A stretch of 64,000 nt of DNA from Jiangella sp. DSM 45060 (GTDB lineage: Bacteria; Actinomycetota; Actinomycetes; Jiangellales; Jiangellaceae). Positions within the stretch are counted from its first letter, which is position 1, and each line of letters opens with the position of its first letter. Under the pieces are notes generated by a model. It was not told where the DNA came from and ran no database searches. It saw nothing but the letters and a program-made list of their open reading frames with translations. Shown here one piece after another: positions 52,712 through 61,060 of the stretch. The DNA is taken from positions 2,542,001 through 2,606,000 of the forward strand of contig NZ_LT629771.1 of assembly GCF_900105175.1 (NCBI RefSeq), written 5' to 3'. Both the position numbers and the translations under genes were made by a program.

Positions 52712-55700
52712 GTGCAGGTGGGCATTCTCGGGCCGGTCCGGCTGAGCGACGGCGACACGGTCATCGCGGTGGGCGGGGCGCGGTTGCGGGCGCTGCTGAC
52801 CCGGCTGGCGCTCGACCCGGGCGCCGTCGTCGGCGTGCGGGCGCTGGTCGACGCGGTGTGGCCGGACGATCCGCCGGGCGATCCCGTCAACGCGGTGCAG
52901 ACGCTGGTGTCGCGGCTGCGCCGGCTGCTGCCGGACGGGACGCGGGTGCGGCAGCTGGCCGGCGGCTACCAGCTGGACCTGACGGCCGACGACGTCGACG
53001 CGGCGCGGTTCGAGCGGCTGGCGCGGACCGGACGCGACCGCCTGCGGGCGGGCGATCCCGCCGACGCGACGACGGCGCTGCGCGAGGCGCTCGGGCTGTG
53101 GCGCGGCCGCCCGCTCGCCGACCTCGACGGCGCGGCGGTGGCCGGCCCGGTCGTCGCGCGGCTGGACGAGCTGCGGCTGGCCGCGGCGGAGGACCTGGCC
53201 GAGGCCGAGCTGGCCGCAGGAGGCAGCCCCGCCGACGTGGCTGTGCGGCTGCGGGCGCTGATCGCCGAGCAGCCGCTGCGCGAACGGCTCCGGGCGCTGC
53301 ACGTGCGGGCGCTCGTCGCGGCGGGACGGCGGGCCGAGGCGCTCGAGGCGTTCGAGGACGCCCGCACGCTGCTGGCCGATCGGCTCGGCGCCGACCCCGG
53401 CCCGGAGCTGCGCGCCGCCCACCTCGAGGCGTTGCGCGACGATGAGCCGGCGCCGGGCCGAAGCGCGCTGCCGGTCCCGCTGACCTCACTGATCGGCCGC
53501 GACGACGACCTCGCCGGAGTGACGAAGGCGCTCGGCCGGGCCCGGCTGGTGACGCTGACCGGGCCGGGCGGCGCGGGCAAGACCCGGCTGGCGGTCGCGG
53601 CCGCGGCGACGCTGCCCACGCCGGTCCGGCTGGTCGAGCTGGCCGCGGTCACCGACCAGGACGACCTGGCGACGGCGGCCGCCGACGCGCTGCTGGCGCA
53701 CGCCGCGCCGGGCACCGTCGAGCCGCCCGAGCGCACCGCCCTCGACCGCCTGGTCGAGACGCTCGGCGGCGGCGAGACACTGCTGCTGCTGGACAACTGC
53801 GAGCACGTCGTCGGCGCGGCGGCCGGGCTGGCCGGCGAGTTGCTGGCGCGCTGCCCGCGGCTGCGGGTGCTGACGACCAGCCGCGAGCCGCTGCGGCTGC
53901 CCGGCGAGGCGCTGTACGAGGTGCGCCCGCTGGCCGAGGCCGACGCCATCCGGCTGTTCACCGAGCGGGCCCGCGACGTCCGGCCCGGCGCCGACCTCGA
54001 CCCGGAGCTCGTCGCGGAGGTCTGCCGCCGCCTCGACGGGCTGCCGCTCGCGATCGAGCTGGCGGCGGCCCGGCTGCGGTCGCTGCCGCTGGCCGAGCTG
54101 ACGCACCGGCTCGGCGACCGTTTCGGCGTGCTCACCCGCGGCGCCCGCACCGCCGAGCAGCGCCACCGCACGCTGCGCGACCTCGTCGCGTGGAGCTGGG
54201 AGCTGCTGACCGAGCCGGAGCGGGCGCTGCTGGAGCGCCTCGGCGTCGTCCCCATCGTGACGCCGGCGACGGCGGCCGCGCAGGCCGGGCCGGACGCGCC
54301 GGAGCTGCTCGCCGCGCTGGTCGACAAGTCGCTGCTGCAGCTCGCCGACGACGGCCCGGAGCCGCGCTACCGCATGCTGGAGACGATCCGCGCGTTCGCT
54401 CTGGCCCGGCTGACGGCGTCCGGCGGCCGGCCCGCCGCGGAGGCCGCGCTGGTCGCGTCGGTGCTGGAGCTGGCCGAGTGGGCCGAGCCGGGGCTGCGGA
54501 CGGCGGACCAGCCGCGCCGGCTGGCGCTGCTGCGCGCCGAGTGGGAGAACCTGCGCGCGGCGGTGCAGCTGGCCGTCGCCACCGACCCGGCCGCCGCGGT
54601 CCGCCTGGGCGCCGCGCTGGCGCCGTACTGGACCGTGTCGTCGGACCACACGAGCACCACCCACCGGCTGCGCCGGCTGCTCGACCTCGACGGACCGGCC
54701 GACCCGGAGCGCCGCGCCGTCGTCGTCGCGTACTACGTGTTCAACGCGCTGCTCGGCGGGCACAACCCGGAGGCGCTGGCGATCGTCGGCCGGTTGCGCG
54801 GCTGGGCCGCCGCGGTGCCGCCGGCCGGGCACCCCGTCCTCGCGCTGCTCGACCCGCTGCTGGCGCTGCTGGCCGACGAGACCGACGCCGGCGTGGCCGC
54901 GGCCGACCGGCTGCTGCCCGGCGCCGGCGACTGGACCCGCGGCGGGCTGCTGCTGGTCCGCTCGATGCTCGGCGGGACCAGCGGCGACATGCCGAGCGCG
55001 ATCGCCGACCTCGACGGGGCGGCGGCGGCGTTCTGTGCCGCCGGCGACCTCTGGGGCGAGTCGACGGCGCTCACGTTCCTGGCGCTGATGCGGACGATGT
55101 TCGCCGACGCGACCGCGTCGGACGCGCTGGAGCGGGCCATCGCGCTGCGCCGGCGGCTCGACCCGGCCGACGAGGTGATCGAGCAGCGCGCCTGGCTGGC
55201 CCAGCTGCACGCCTGGACCGGTGCGCCGGACTGGGCCCGGGCCGAGCTGCTCGGCCTGGCCGGGCTGGCCGCGGCGTCGTCGGTGCACTGCGTCGTGCTG
55301 GTGCGGGTGCTGCTCGGCGACCTCGACCGGCTCGACGGCGACCTCGGCGGCGCCGGCCGCTGGTACGGCGAGGCGGCGGCGCACGTCGAGGAGTCGGGCG
55401 AGCCGATGTTCGTCGCGATCCTCGGCACCTCCGCCGCGCACCTCGCGGTGGCCGCGGGCGACGGCGACGGCGCCGTCCGCGAGCTGACGACGGCCAGCGC
55501 GGCGGCCGCGCACATCAAGGACCTGCCGCTGGTGGCGGCGGTCGGCGTTGCGGCGGCCGCCCTTCGGCAGGGGGCCGGAGCGCCGGACGAGGCGGCCGAG
55601 GCGCTGGGCGCCGCGCACGCGCTGCGCGGCGCCGCCGACGGCCTCAACCCCGACGTCCTGCGGCTCACCGCCCGGCTGCGCGACGAGCTGGGCGACGACC

Positions 55701-55786
55701 GGTTCACGACGGCCTACGAGCGCGGCCGGGCGCTGTCCGGCCCGGACGCCGCCGCGCTGATCACCGGGCTGGGCGACACACCCTAG
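52712..55786 (+). CDS. AfsR/SARP-like regulator with BTAD and NB-ARC ATPase domains
   Basis: The 1024-residue protein has an N-terminal OmpR-type DNA-binding domain (about 1-90: RLRALLTRLALDPGAVVGVR), a BTAD domain (95-240), an NB-ARC ATPase with Walker A Lys290 (GPGGAGKTRLA) and LLLLDNCEHV, a winged helix, and a C-terminal helical repeat region (about 560-1010). Such proteins control secondary metabolism or stress genes in actinobacteria. GTG start at 52712 with CAGGCT six bases upstream. It is convergent with the ABC permease, overlapping by four bases (CTAG). Confidence 0.92.
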   Translation: MQVGILGPVRLSDGDTVIAVGGARLRALLTRLALDPGAVVGVRALVDAVWPDDPPGDPVNAVQTLVSRLRRLLPDGTRVRQLAGGYQLDLTADDVDAARFERLARTGRDRLRAGDPADATTALREALGLWRGRPLADLDGAAVAGPVVARLDELRLAAAEDLAEAELAAGGSPADVAVRLRALIAEQPLRERLRALHVRALVAAGRRAEALEAFEDARTLLADRLGADPGPELRAAHLEALRDDEPAPGRSALPVPLTSLIGRDDDLAGVTKALGRARLVTLTGPGGAGKTRLAVAAAATLPTPVRLVELAAVTDQDDLATAAADALLAHAAPGTVEPPERTALDRLVETLGGGETLLLLDNCEHVVGAAAGLAGELLARCPRLRVLTTSREPLRLPGEALYEVRPLAEADAIRLFTERARDVRPGADLDPELVAEVCRRLDGLPLAIELAAARLRSLPLAELTHRLGDRFGVLTRGARTAEQRHRTLRDLVAWSWELLTEPERALLERLGVVPIVTPATAAAQAGPDAPELLAALVDKSLLQLADDGPEPRYRMLETIRAFALARLTASGGRPAAEAALVASVLELAEWAEPGLRTADQPRRLALLRAEWENLRAAVQLAVATDPAAAVRLGAALAPYWTVSSDHTSTTHRLRRLLDLDGPADPERRAVVVAYYVFNALLGGHNPEALAIVGRLRGWAAAVPPAGHPVLALLDPLLALLADETDAGVAAADRLLPGAGDWTRGGLLLVRSMLGGTSGDMPSAIADLDGAAAAFCAAGDLWGESTALTFLALMRTMFADATASDALERAIALRRRLDPADEVIEQRAWLAQLHAWTGAPDWARAELLGLAGLAAASSVHCVVLVRVLLGDLDRLDGDLGGAGRWYGEAAAHVEESGEPMFVAILGTSAAHLAVAAGDGDGAVRELTTASAAAAHIKDLPLVAAVGVAAAALRQGAGAPDEAAEALGAAHALRGAADGLNPDVLRLTARLRDELGDDRFTTAYERGRALSGPDAAALITGLGDTP

Positions 55787-56544
55787 GCGCGGCGCCGGTA
55801 GGCCCGCACCGCCAGCGGGACGAACACCACCAGGAACCCGGCCGACCACGCCAGCGTCGCCAGCACCGCGTCGCGCACCGGCCCGCCCAGCAGCAGCCCG
55901 CCGGCCGCGTCCATCGCCTGGCTGACGGGGTTGATGTCGGCCCACGCCTGCAGCCAGCCCGGCAGGGTGTCGGCCGGCGCCACCATGTCGGTGCCGAACG
56001 CCAGCGGGAAGATGCCGAGGAATGCCACCGACGTCACCAGCGTCTCCTCCTTCACCACCACGCCGATCAGCACGTTCACCCAGCTCAGCGCGAAGCCGAA
56101 GAGGATCGCCAACCCGGCGGCCGCGAGTGTCGCCGCCGGCCCCTCCGTCGGCCGGAAGCCCAGGGCGAGGCCGAGCGCGAACAGCGTCGCCACCGCCACG
56201 ACGTACCGGACGACGTCGCCGAGGACCGCGCCCAGCAGCGGCGCCGACCGCGGGATCGGCAGGCTCCGGAACCGGTCGAACACGCCCTTCTTGATGTCCA
56301 GGTTGATGCTCAGCCCGGTGGAGGTGAGGCCGGCCAGGATCGCCGTCATCACCAGCACGCCGGGGAACACGTACTGCAGGTAGTCGTGGGTCGACCCGGC
56401 GACGGCCCCGCCGAACAGGTAGACGAACAGCAGCAGGAAGACCACCGGGAGGAAGACGGCGTCGAGGAACACGCCGGGGTTGCGGCGGGCCTTCGTCAGG
56501 CCCCGTCCGGCCAGGACGACGGCGTGCCGGGCGAGCGTCGTCAT
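55783..56544 (-). CDS. ABC-2 type drug-exporter permease (DrrB-like)
   Basis: The 253-residue protein has six predicted membrane helices and the ABC-2 features of daunorubicin-type exporters: GVLVMTAILAGLTSTGLSIN, a cytosolic segment DIKKGVFDRFRSLPIPRS and NPVSQAMDAAGGLLLGG. It starts inside the ATPase stop (ATGA). It probably exports a drug or lipid with the ATPase. Confidence 0.92.
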   Translation of the reverse strand: MTTLARHAVVLAGRGLTKARRNPGVFLDAVFLPVVFLLLFVYLFGGAVAGSTHDYLQYVFPGVLVMTAILAGLTSTGLSINLDIKKGVFDRFRSLPIPRSAPLLGAVLGDVVRYVVAVATLFALGLALGFRPTEGPAATLAAAGLAILFGFALSWVNVLIGVVVKEETLVTSVAFLGIFPLAFGTDMVAPADTLPGWLQAWADINPVSQAMDAAGGLLLGGPVRDAVLATLAWSAGFLVVFVPLAVRAYRRRA

Positions 56545-57479
56545 GCCGCCACCTCCGTCCGGCCGGTGAGCGCGAAGAACACCTCGTCGAGGCTGGGCAG
56601 CCGCAGCGCCAGCTCGGTGACGGCGATCCCGGCGGCGGCCAGCGCGGGCACCACCTCGGCCAGCACGTCGTCACCGTCGACCGCGGCGGTGAGCAGCCCG
56701 CCCGAGAGGTCCGGGACGCGCCCGGCCACCCGCTCCAGCAGCGCGGCGGCGTCCGGCACCCGGGCGGGGTCGGCCGGGCGGACGGCCAGCGTCTGGCCGC
56801 CGACGATCCGCTTCAGCTCGGTCGGGGTGCCGTGCGCGATCACCGCCCCGTGGTCGAGGACGGAGATCTCGTCGGCCAGCGCGTCGGCCTCCTCCAGGTA
56901 CTGCGTGGTCAGCAGCACGGTGCCGCCGTCGGCCGTCATCGACCGGATCATCCGCCACACGTCCTCGCGCTTGCCCGGGTCCAGGCCGGTGGTCGGCTCG
57001 TCGAGGAACACCACGCGCGGCCTGGCGACCATGCTGGCGGCGAGGTCGAGGCGCCGGCGCATCCCGCCCGAGTACGTCGACACCCGCCGCCCGCCGGCCT
57101 CGGTCAGCTCGAACCGAGCCAGCAGCTCGTCCGCCCGCTGCCGGGCCGCGGCCCGCCGCAGGTCGAGCAGCCGGCCGAACAGCACCAGGTTCTCCCGGCC
57201 GGTGAGCTCCTCGTCGACCGAGGCGTACTGGCCGGTCAGCCCGATGCGGCGGCGGACGGCGTCGCCGTCGCGGGTCACGTCCAGCCCGTCGACGAAGGCC
57301 CGCCCGGCGTCCGGCCGCACCAGCGTGGCGAGGATCCGCACCGCCGTGGTCTTGCCGGCGCCGTTCGGGCCGAGCACGCCCAGCACGGTCCCGGGCGCGG
57401 CGCCGAGGTCGACGCCGGCCAGCGCCGTGGTGTCGCCGAAGCGTTTGACCAGTCCTTCTGTCCGGATCGCATACGTCAT
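56541..57479 (-). CDS. ABC transporter ATPase (DrrA-like)
   Basis: The 312-residue ATPase has Walker A GPNGAGKTTA (Lys43), signature YSGGMRRRLDLA, Walker B VVFLDEPTTGLDPGKR and a DrrA-type C-terminal extension ending LDEVFFALTGR. The ATG at 57479 is chosen because the domain begins there (MTYAIRTEGLVKRFG). It forms a two-gene exporter operon with the permease. It is divergent from the hydroxyacid dehydrogenase gene. Substrate unknown. Confidence 0.94.
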   Translation of the reverse strand: MTYAIRTEGLVKRFGDTTALAGVDLGAAPGTVLGVLGPNGAGKTTAVRILATLVRPDAGRAFVDGLDVTRDGDAVRRRIGLTGQYASVDEELTGRENLVLFGRLLDLRRAAARQRADELLARFELTEAGGRRVSTYSGGMRRRLDLAASMVARPRVVFLDEPTTGLDPGKREDVWRMIRSMTADGGTVLLTTQYLEEADALADEISVLDHGAVIAHGTPTELKRIVGGQTLAVRPADPARVPDAAALLERVAGRVPDLSGGLLTAAVDGDDVLAEVVPALAAAGIAVTELALRLPSLDEVFFALTGRTEVAA

Positions 57480-57549
57480 GGCGGCAGCGTGCCGACGGCC
57501 GCTGGCAGATCGCGCACAAACCACTGTCGGGGCGGGTCGAGCAAGCGCT

Positions 57550-57555
57550 TACCCT
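57550..57555 (+). promoter_or_regulatory. -10 element, leaderless dehydrogenase message
   Basis: TACCCT ends seven bases before the ATG at 57563. Confidence 0.45.
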
Positions 57556-57562
57556 TGGGGGC

Positions 57563-58576
57563 ATGACGACTGAGCGGGTCAGCGCCATGCTGGTCATGTC
57601 CGACACCGCGTACCGCGACCTGTTCGACGACGAGTTGCGGGCGCGGCTGGAGAAGCTGGCAGAACTGGTGCGTCCCGGGCCGGTGGCGACGTTCGCCGAC
57701 CCCGCCGTGCGGTCGGCGCTCGGGCAGGTCGACGTGCTGGTCACGTCGTGGGGCTGCCCGCCGCTCGACGAGGACGTGCTGGCCGACGCGCCCCGGCTGC
57801 GGGCCGCGTTCCACGCCGCGGGCTCGGTGAAGCACCACGTCACCGACGCCTGCTGGGAGCGCGGGCTGGTGGTCACCACGGCGGCCGCCGCCAACGCCGT
57901 CCCGGTGGCCGAGTACACGCTGGCCGCCGTCCTGGCCGCGGGGAAGCGGGTGCCGCGCTTCGCCGCCGGGTTCCGGGCCCGCCCCGGCGAGCTGGGCTGG
58001 CGCGACGACATCGCCGGCGCGTCGAACTACCGGCGGGTCGTCGGCGTCGTCGGGTTCTCCCGCATCGGGCGCCGGGTGGCCGAGCTGCTCCGCCCGTTCG
58101 AGCTGACGGTGCTGGTGGCCGACCCGTACGCCGACCCGGCCGAGGTGGCCGCCGCGGGCGCTCAGGTGGTCGAGCTGGACGACCTGCTGGCCCGCGCCGA
58201 CGTCGTCACGCTGCACGCGCCGTCGCTGCCGGAGACCCGCCACCTCATCGACGCGCGTCGATGTGCGCTGATGAAGGACGGCGCGACGCTGATCAACACC
58301 GCCCGCGGCGCGCTGGTCGACCACGCCGCGCTGACCGCCGAGTGCGAGCGCGGCCGGCTCGACGCCGTGCTCGACGTCACCGATCCGGAGCCGCTGTCGC
58401 CCGACTCGCCGCTGTACCGGCTGCCCAACGTCGTGCTGACCCCACACATCGCGGGCGCCCTGGGCACCGAGTGCCGCCGGCTGACGGCGCTGGCGCTGGA
58501 CGAGCTGGAGCGCTTCGCCGCCGGCCTCCCGCTGGAGCACGAGGTGCGCCGCGCCGACCTGGTGGTGCAGGCGTGA
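57563..58576 (+). CDS. D-isomer-specific 2-hydroxyacid dehydrogenase
   Basis: The 337-residue enzyme has the NAD motif VVGVVGFSRIGRRVAELL. In place of GxGxxG it reads GFSRIG. Catalytic residues occur in order: Arg in NTARGALVD, Glu in DVTDPEPL, and His in LTPHIAG. It reduces a 2-keto acid or oxidises a D-2-hydroxy acid. A sugar isomerase-like gene starts inside its stop (GTGA), suggesting a joint role in sugar acid or sugar alcohol use. Confidence 0.9.
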   Translation: MTTERVSAMLVMSDTAYRDLFDDELRARLEKLAELVRPGPVATFADPAVRSALGQVDVLVTSWGCPPLDEDVLADAPRLRAAFHAAGSVKHHVTDACWERGLVVTTAAAANAVPVAEYTLAAVLAAGKRVPRFAAGFRARPGELGWRDDIAGASNYRRVVGVVGFSRIGRRVAELLRPFELTVLVADPYADPAEVAAAGAQVVELDDLLARADVVTLHAPSLPETRHLIDARRCALMKDGATLINTARGALVDHAALTAECERGRLDAVLDVTDPEPLSPDSPLYRLPNVVLTPHIAGALGTECRRLTALALDELERFAAGLPLEHEVRRADLVVQA

Positions 58577-59334
58577 GCGTCCGGACCGGACTGGTGTCCA
58601 TCACGTTCCGCCAGCTCGGCGTCGACGACGTGCTCGGCGTCATGGGGCGGGCCGGGCTGACGGCGGTCGAGTGGGGCGGCGACGTGCACGTCCCCGTGGG
58701 CGACGTCGCGGCGGCGGAGCTCACGGCGGCGGCCAGCGCCGATCACGGCGTCCAGGTGGTCGCCTACGGCTCGTACTACCGGGCCGGCGACCACGACCCG
58801 GTGGAGTTCGACGACGTGCTGCGCTCGGCGGTCGCGCTGGGTGCGCCGCGCATCCGGGTCTGGGCCGGGACGCTCGGCTCGGCCGGTGCGACGGCGGAGC
58901 ACCGCGGCCGCGTCGCCGCCGACCTGCGCCGCATCGCCGGCCTGGCCGGGCGCGAGGGCGTCGAGATCGCCGTCGAGCACCACCCGAACACGCTCACCGA
59001 CACGCTGGAGTCCGCGCTCGACCTCTACGCCGCGGCCGGCCACCCGGCGCTGCGGCCGTACTGGCAGCCGCGGCGCGGCCAGCACCCGGACGACGCGCTG
59101 CGCGAGGCGACGGCGCTGCTGCCGGGCCTGGTGACGGTGCACGTGTTCACCTGGACGGCCGACGGCGACCGGCTGCCGCTGGCCGACGGCGCGGCACTGT
59201 GGACGCCGGTGCTGGGCACGCTGGCCGGCCGCGACGACGCCGAACGGTACGCGCTGCTCGAGTTCGTCCGCGGCGACGACCCCGAGGCGCTGGTCCGCGA
59301 CGCCGTCACGCTGCGGGAGTGGCTCGGGTCCTGA
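58573..59334 (+). CDS. Sugar phosphate isomerase/epimerase (xylose-isomerase-like TIM barrel)
   Basis: The 253-residue protein matches the AP-endonuclease-2/xylose isomerase-like TIM-barrel family: LTAVEWGGDVHVPVG near the N-terminus, RIRVWAGTLGS, and metal-site region GVEIAVEHHPNTLTDT. The length is a little short of the usual 270-290. It pairs with the dehydrogenase. Its last 29 bases overlap the convergent treZ gene. Confidence 0.85.
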   Translation: MSVRTGLVSITFRQLGVDDVLGVMGRAGLTAVEWGGDVHVPVGDVAAAELTAAASADHGVQVVAYGSYYRAGDHDPVEFDDVLRSAVALGAPRIRVWAGTLGSAGATAEHRGRVAADLRRIAGLAGREGVEIAVEHHPNTLTDTLESALDLYAAAGHPALRPYWQPRRGQHPDDALREATALLPGLVTVHVFTWTADGDRLPLADGAALWTPVLGTLAGRDDAERYALLEFVRGDDPEALVRDAVTLREWLGS

Positions 59335-61060
59335 CGACGGCGGCGGTCTCGGGGCCCAGCTCGGCCACCGCGCCGTCGAGCGCCACCGGGCCGGTGGCCA
59401 GCAGCAGCTCGCCGGCCGGGCCGGACAGCGGCACCCGCCGCGGCTCGCCGGCGAGGTTGACCGCCACCCGCAGCGTGCCCCGGTGCAGCACGAACCAGCC
59501 GGCCGCCTCGTCGAACCCGGACGCGACGGCGGTGAGGTCGCCGTCGCGCAGCTCCGGCTCGGCCGCCCGCAGCGCGATCAGCCGCCGGTAGAGCTCCAGC
59601 ATCCGCGCGTGCTCCGGACGCTCCGGCTCGGTCCAGTCCAGCCGGGCGGTGCGGAACGCGGCCGGGTCCTGCGGGTCGAGCATCGCCGACGTGTCCCAGC
59701 CGTGCCGCTCGAACTCGGCCAGCCGGCCCGGCCCGATGGCGGCCGCCAGCACGGGGTCGGGGTGCGACGTGAAGTACGGCCAGCGGGTGGACGCCGCCCA
59801 CTCCTCGCCCATCCAGAGCATCGGGGTGAACGGCAGCGTCAGCAGCAGCACGGCGCCGATGCGCTGCCGCCCGGGCGTCGTCAGCTCGGTCAGGCGCTCG
59901 CCCGCGGCGCGGTTGCCGACCTGGTCGTGGTTCTGCAGGCAGACGACGAAGCGGTGGCCGGGCGTGCGGGCGCGGTCGATCGGCCGGCCGTGCGGGCGGC
60001 CGCGGAAGGACGAGAACCGGCCGTCGTGCAGGAACGCGTCGCGTACGACCTTGGCCAGCACCGTCAGCGAGCCGAAGTCGGCGTAGTAGCCCTGCCGCTC
60101 GCCGGTGAGCAGCGCGTGCAGCGCGTGGTGGACGTCGTCGTCCCACTGGCCGTCGAGACCGTACCCGCCGTCGGCGCGCGGCTCGATCAGGATCGGGTCG
60201 TTGAGGTCGGACTCCGCGATCAGCGGCAGCGGCCGGCCCAGCTCGCCGGAGAGCCGCTCGACCGCCGCCGACAGCTCGGCCAGCAGGTGCGGGTGCCCGC
60301 GCCCGGCCAGCGGGTCGACCAGCGCGTGGACGGCGTCGAGCCGCAGGCCGTCGAGGTGGTAGTCGCGCAGCCACATGAGCGCGTTGTCGATGACGTAGCG
60401 GCGCACCGTCGGCTCGCCGAGGTTGACGACGTCGCCCCAGGCGGTGCCGGCGCCGTCGGTGAGGTACGGGCCGAACCGGGGCAGGTGGTTGCCGCTGGGG
60501 CCGACGTGGTTGTAGACGACGTCCAGCAGCACGGCCAGGCCGTGGGCGTGGCAGGCGTCGACGAACCGCTTGAAGCCGTCCGGCCCGCCCAGCGGCTGGT
60601 GCACGGCGAACCAGCCGACGCCGTCGTAGCCCCAGTTCCACTCGCCGGCCAGCGCGTTGACGGGCAGCACCTCGACGTGCGTGACGCCGAGGCGGATCAG
60701 GTGGTCGAGCCGGCCGATGGCGCCGTCGAAGGTGCCCTCCGGGCTGAACGTGCCGATGTGCAGCTCGTACAGGACGGCGCCGGCCAGCGGGCGGCCGGTC
60801 CAGGCGGTGTCGGTCCACTCGAACGCGGCGTGGTCGTACACCCGGGCCCGGCCCTCGACGCCGTGCGGCAGCCAGGCGGCGCGTGGGTCGGGCAGCACAT
60901 CGGGGGAGTCGTCCAGCTGCCAGCCGTAGTCGGTGCCCGGAGGCGCCGGCGCGTGCGCCGTCCACCACCCGCCCGGCGCTCGCACCGCCCGGGCCGAGCG
61001 GCGCCCCGCCCGCAGCTGCACGCGGCGGGCGGCCGGGGCCCAGACCAGGAACGTCGTCAT
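59306..61060 (-). CDS. treZ: Malto-oligosyltrehalose trehalohydrolase
   Basis: The 584-residue GH13 enzyme releases trehalose from maltooligosyl-trehalose. It has an N-terminal CBM48-like domain (TTFLVWAPAARRVQLRAG), the barrel motifs DVVYNHVGPSGN, catalytic Asp in LDGLRLDAVHAL, acid Glu in PLIAESDLNDP and the transition-state Asp in LQNHDQVGNRAAGERL. The ATG at 61060 lies inside the treY stop (ATGA). Confidence 0.96.
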   Translation of the reverse strand: MTTFLVWAPAARRVQLRAGRRSARAVRAPGGWWTAHAPAPPGTDYGWQLDDSPDVLPDPRAAWLPHGVEGRARVYDHAAFEWTDTAWTGRPLAGAVLYELHIGTFSPEGTFDGAIGRLDHLIRLGVTHVEVLPVNALAGEWNWGYDGVGWFAVHQPLGGPDGFKRFVDACHAHGLAVLLDVVYNHVGPSGNHLPRFGPYLTDGAGTAWGDVVNLGEPTVRRYVIDNALMWLRDYHLDGLRLDAVHALVDPLAGRGHPHLLAELSAAVERLSGELGRPLPLIAESDLNDPILIEPRADGGYGLDGQWDDDVHHALHALLTGERQGYYADFGSLTVLAKVVRDAFLHDGRFSSFRGRPHGRPIDRARTPGHRFVVCLQNHDQVGNRAAGERLTELTTPGRQRIGAVLLLTLPFTPMLWMGEEWAASTRWPYFTSHPDPVLAAAIGPGRLAEFERHGWDTSAMLDPQDPAAFRTARLDWTEPERPEHARMLELYRRLIALRAAEPELRDGDLTAVASGFDEAAGWFVLHRGTLRVAVNLAGEPRRVPLSGPAGELLLATGPVALDGAVAELGPETAAVVRTRATPAA

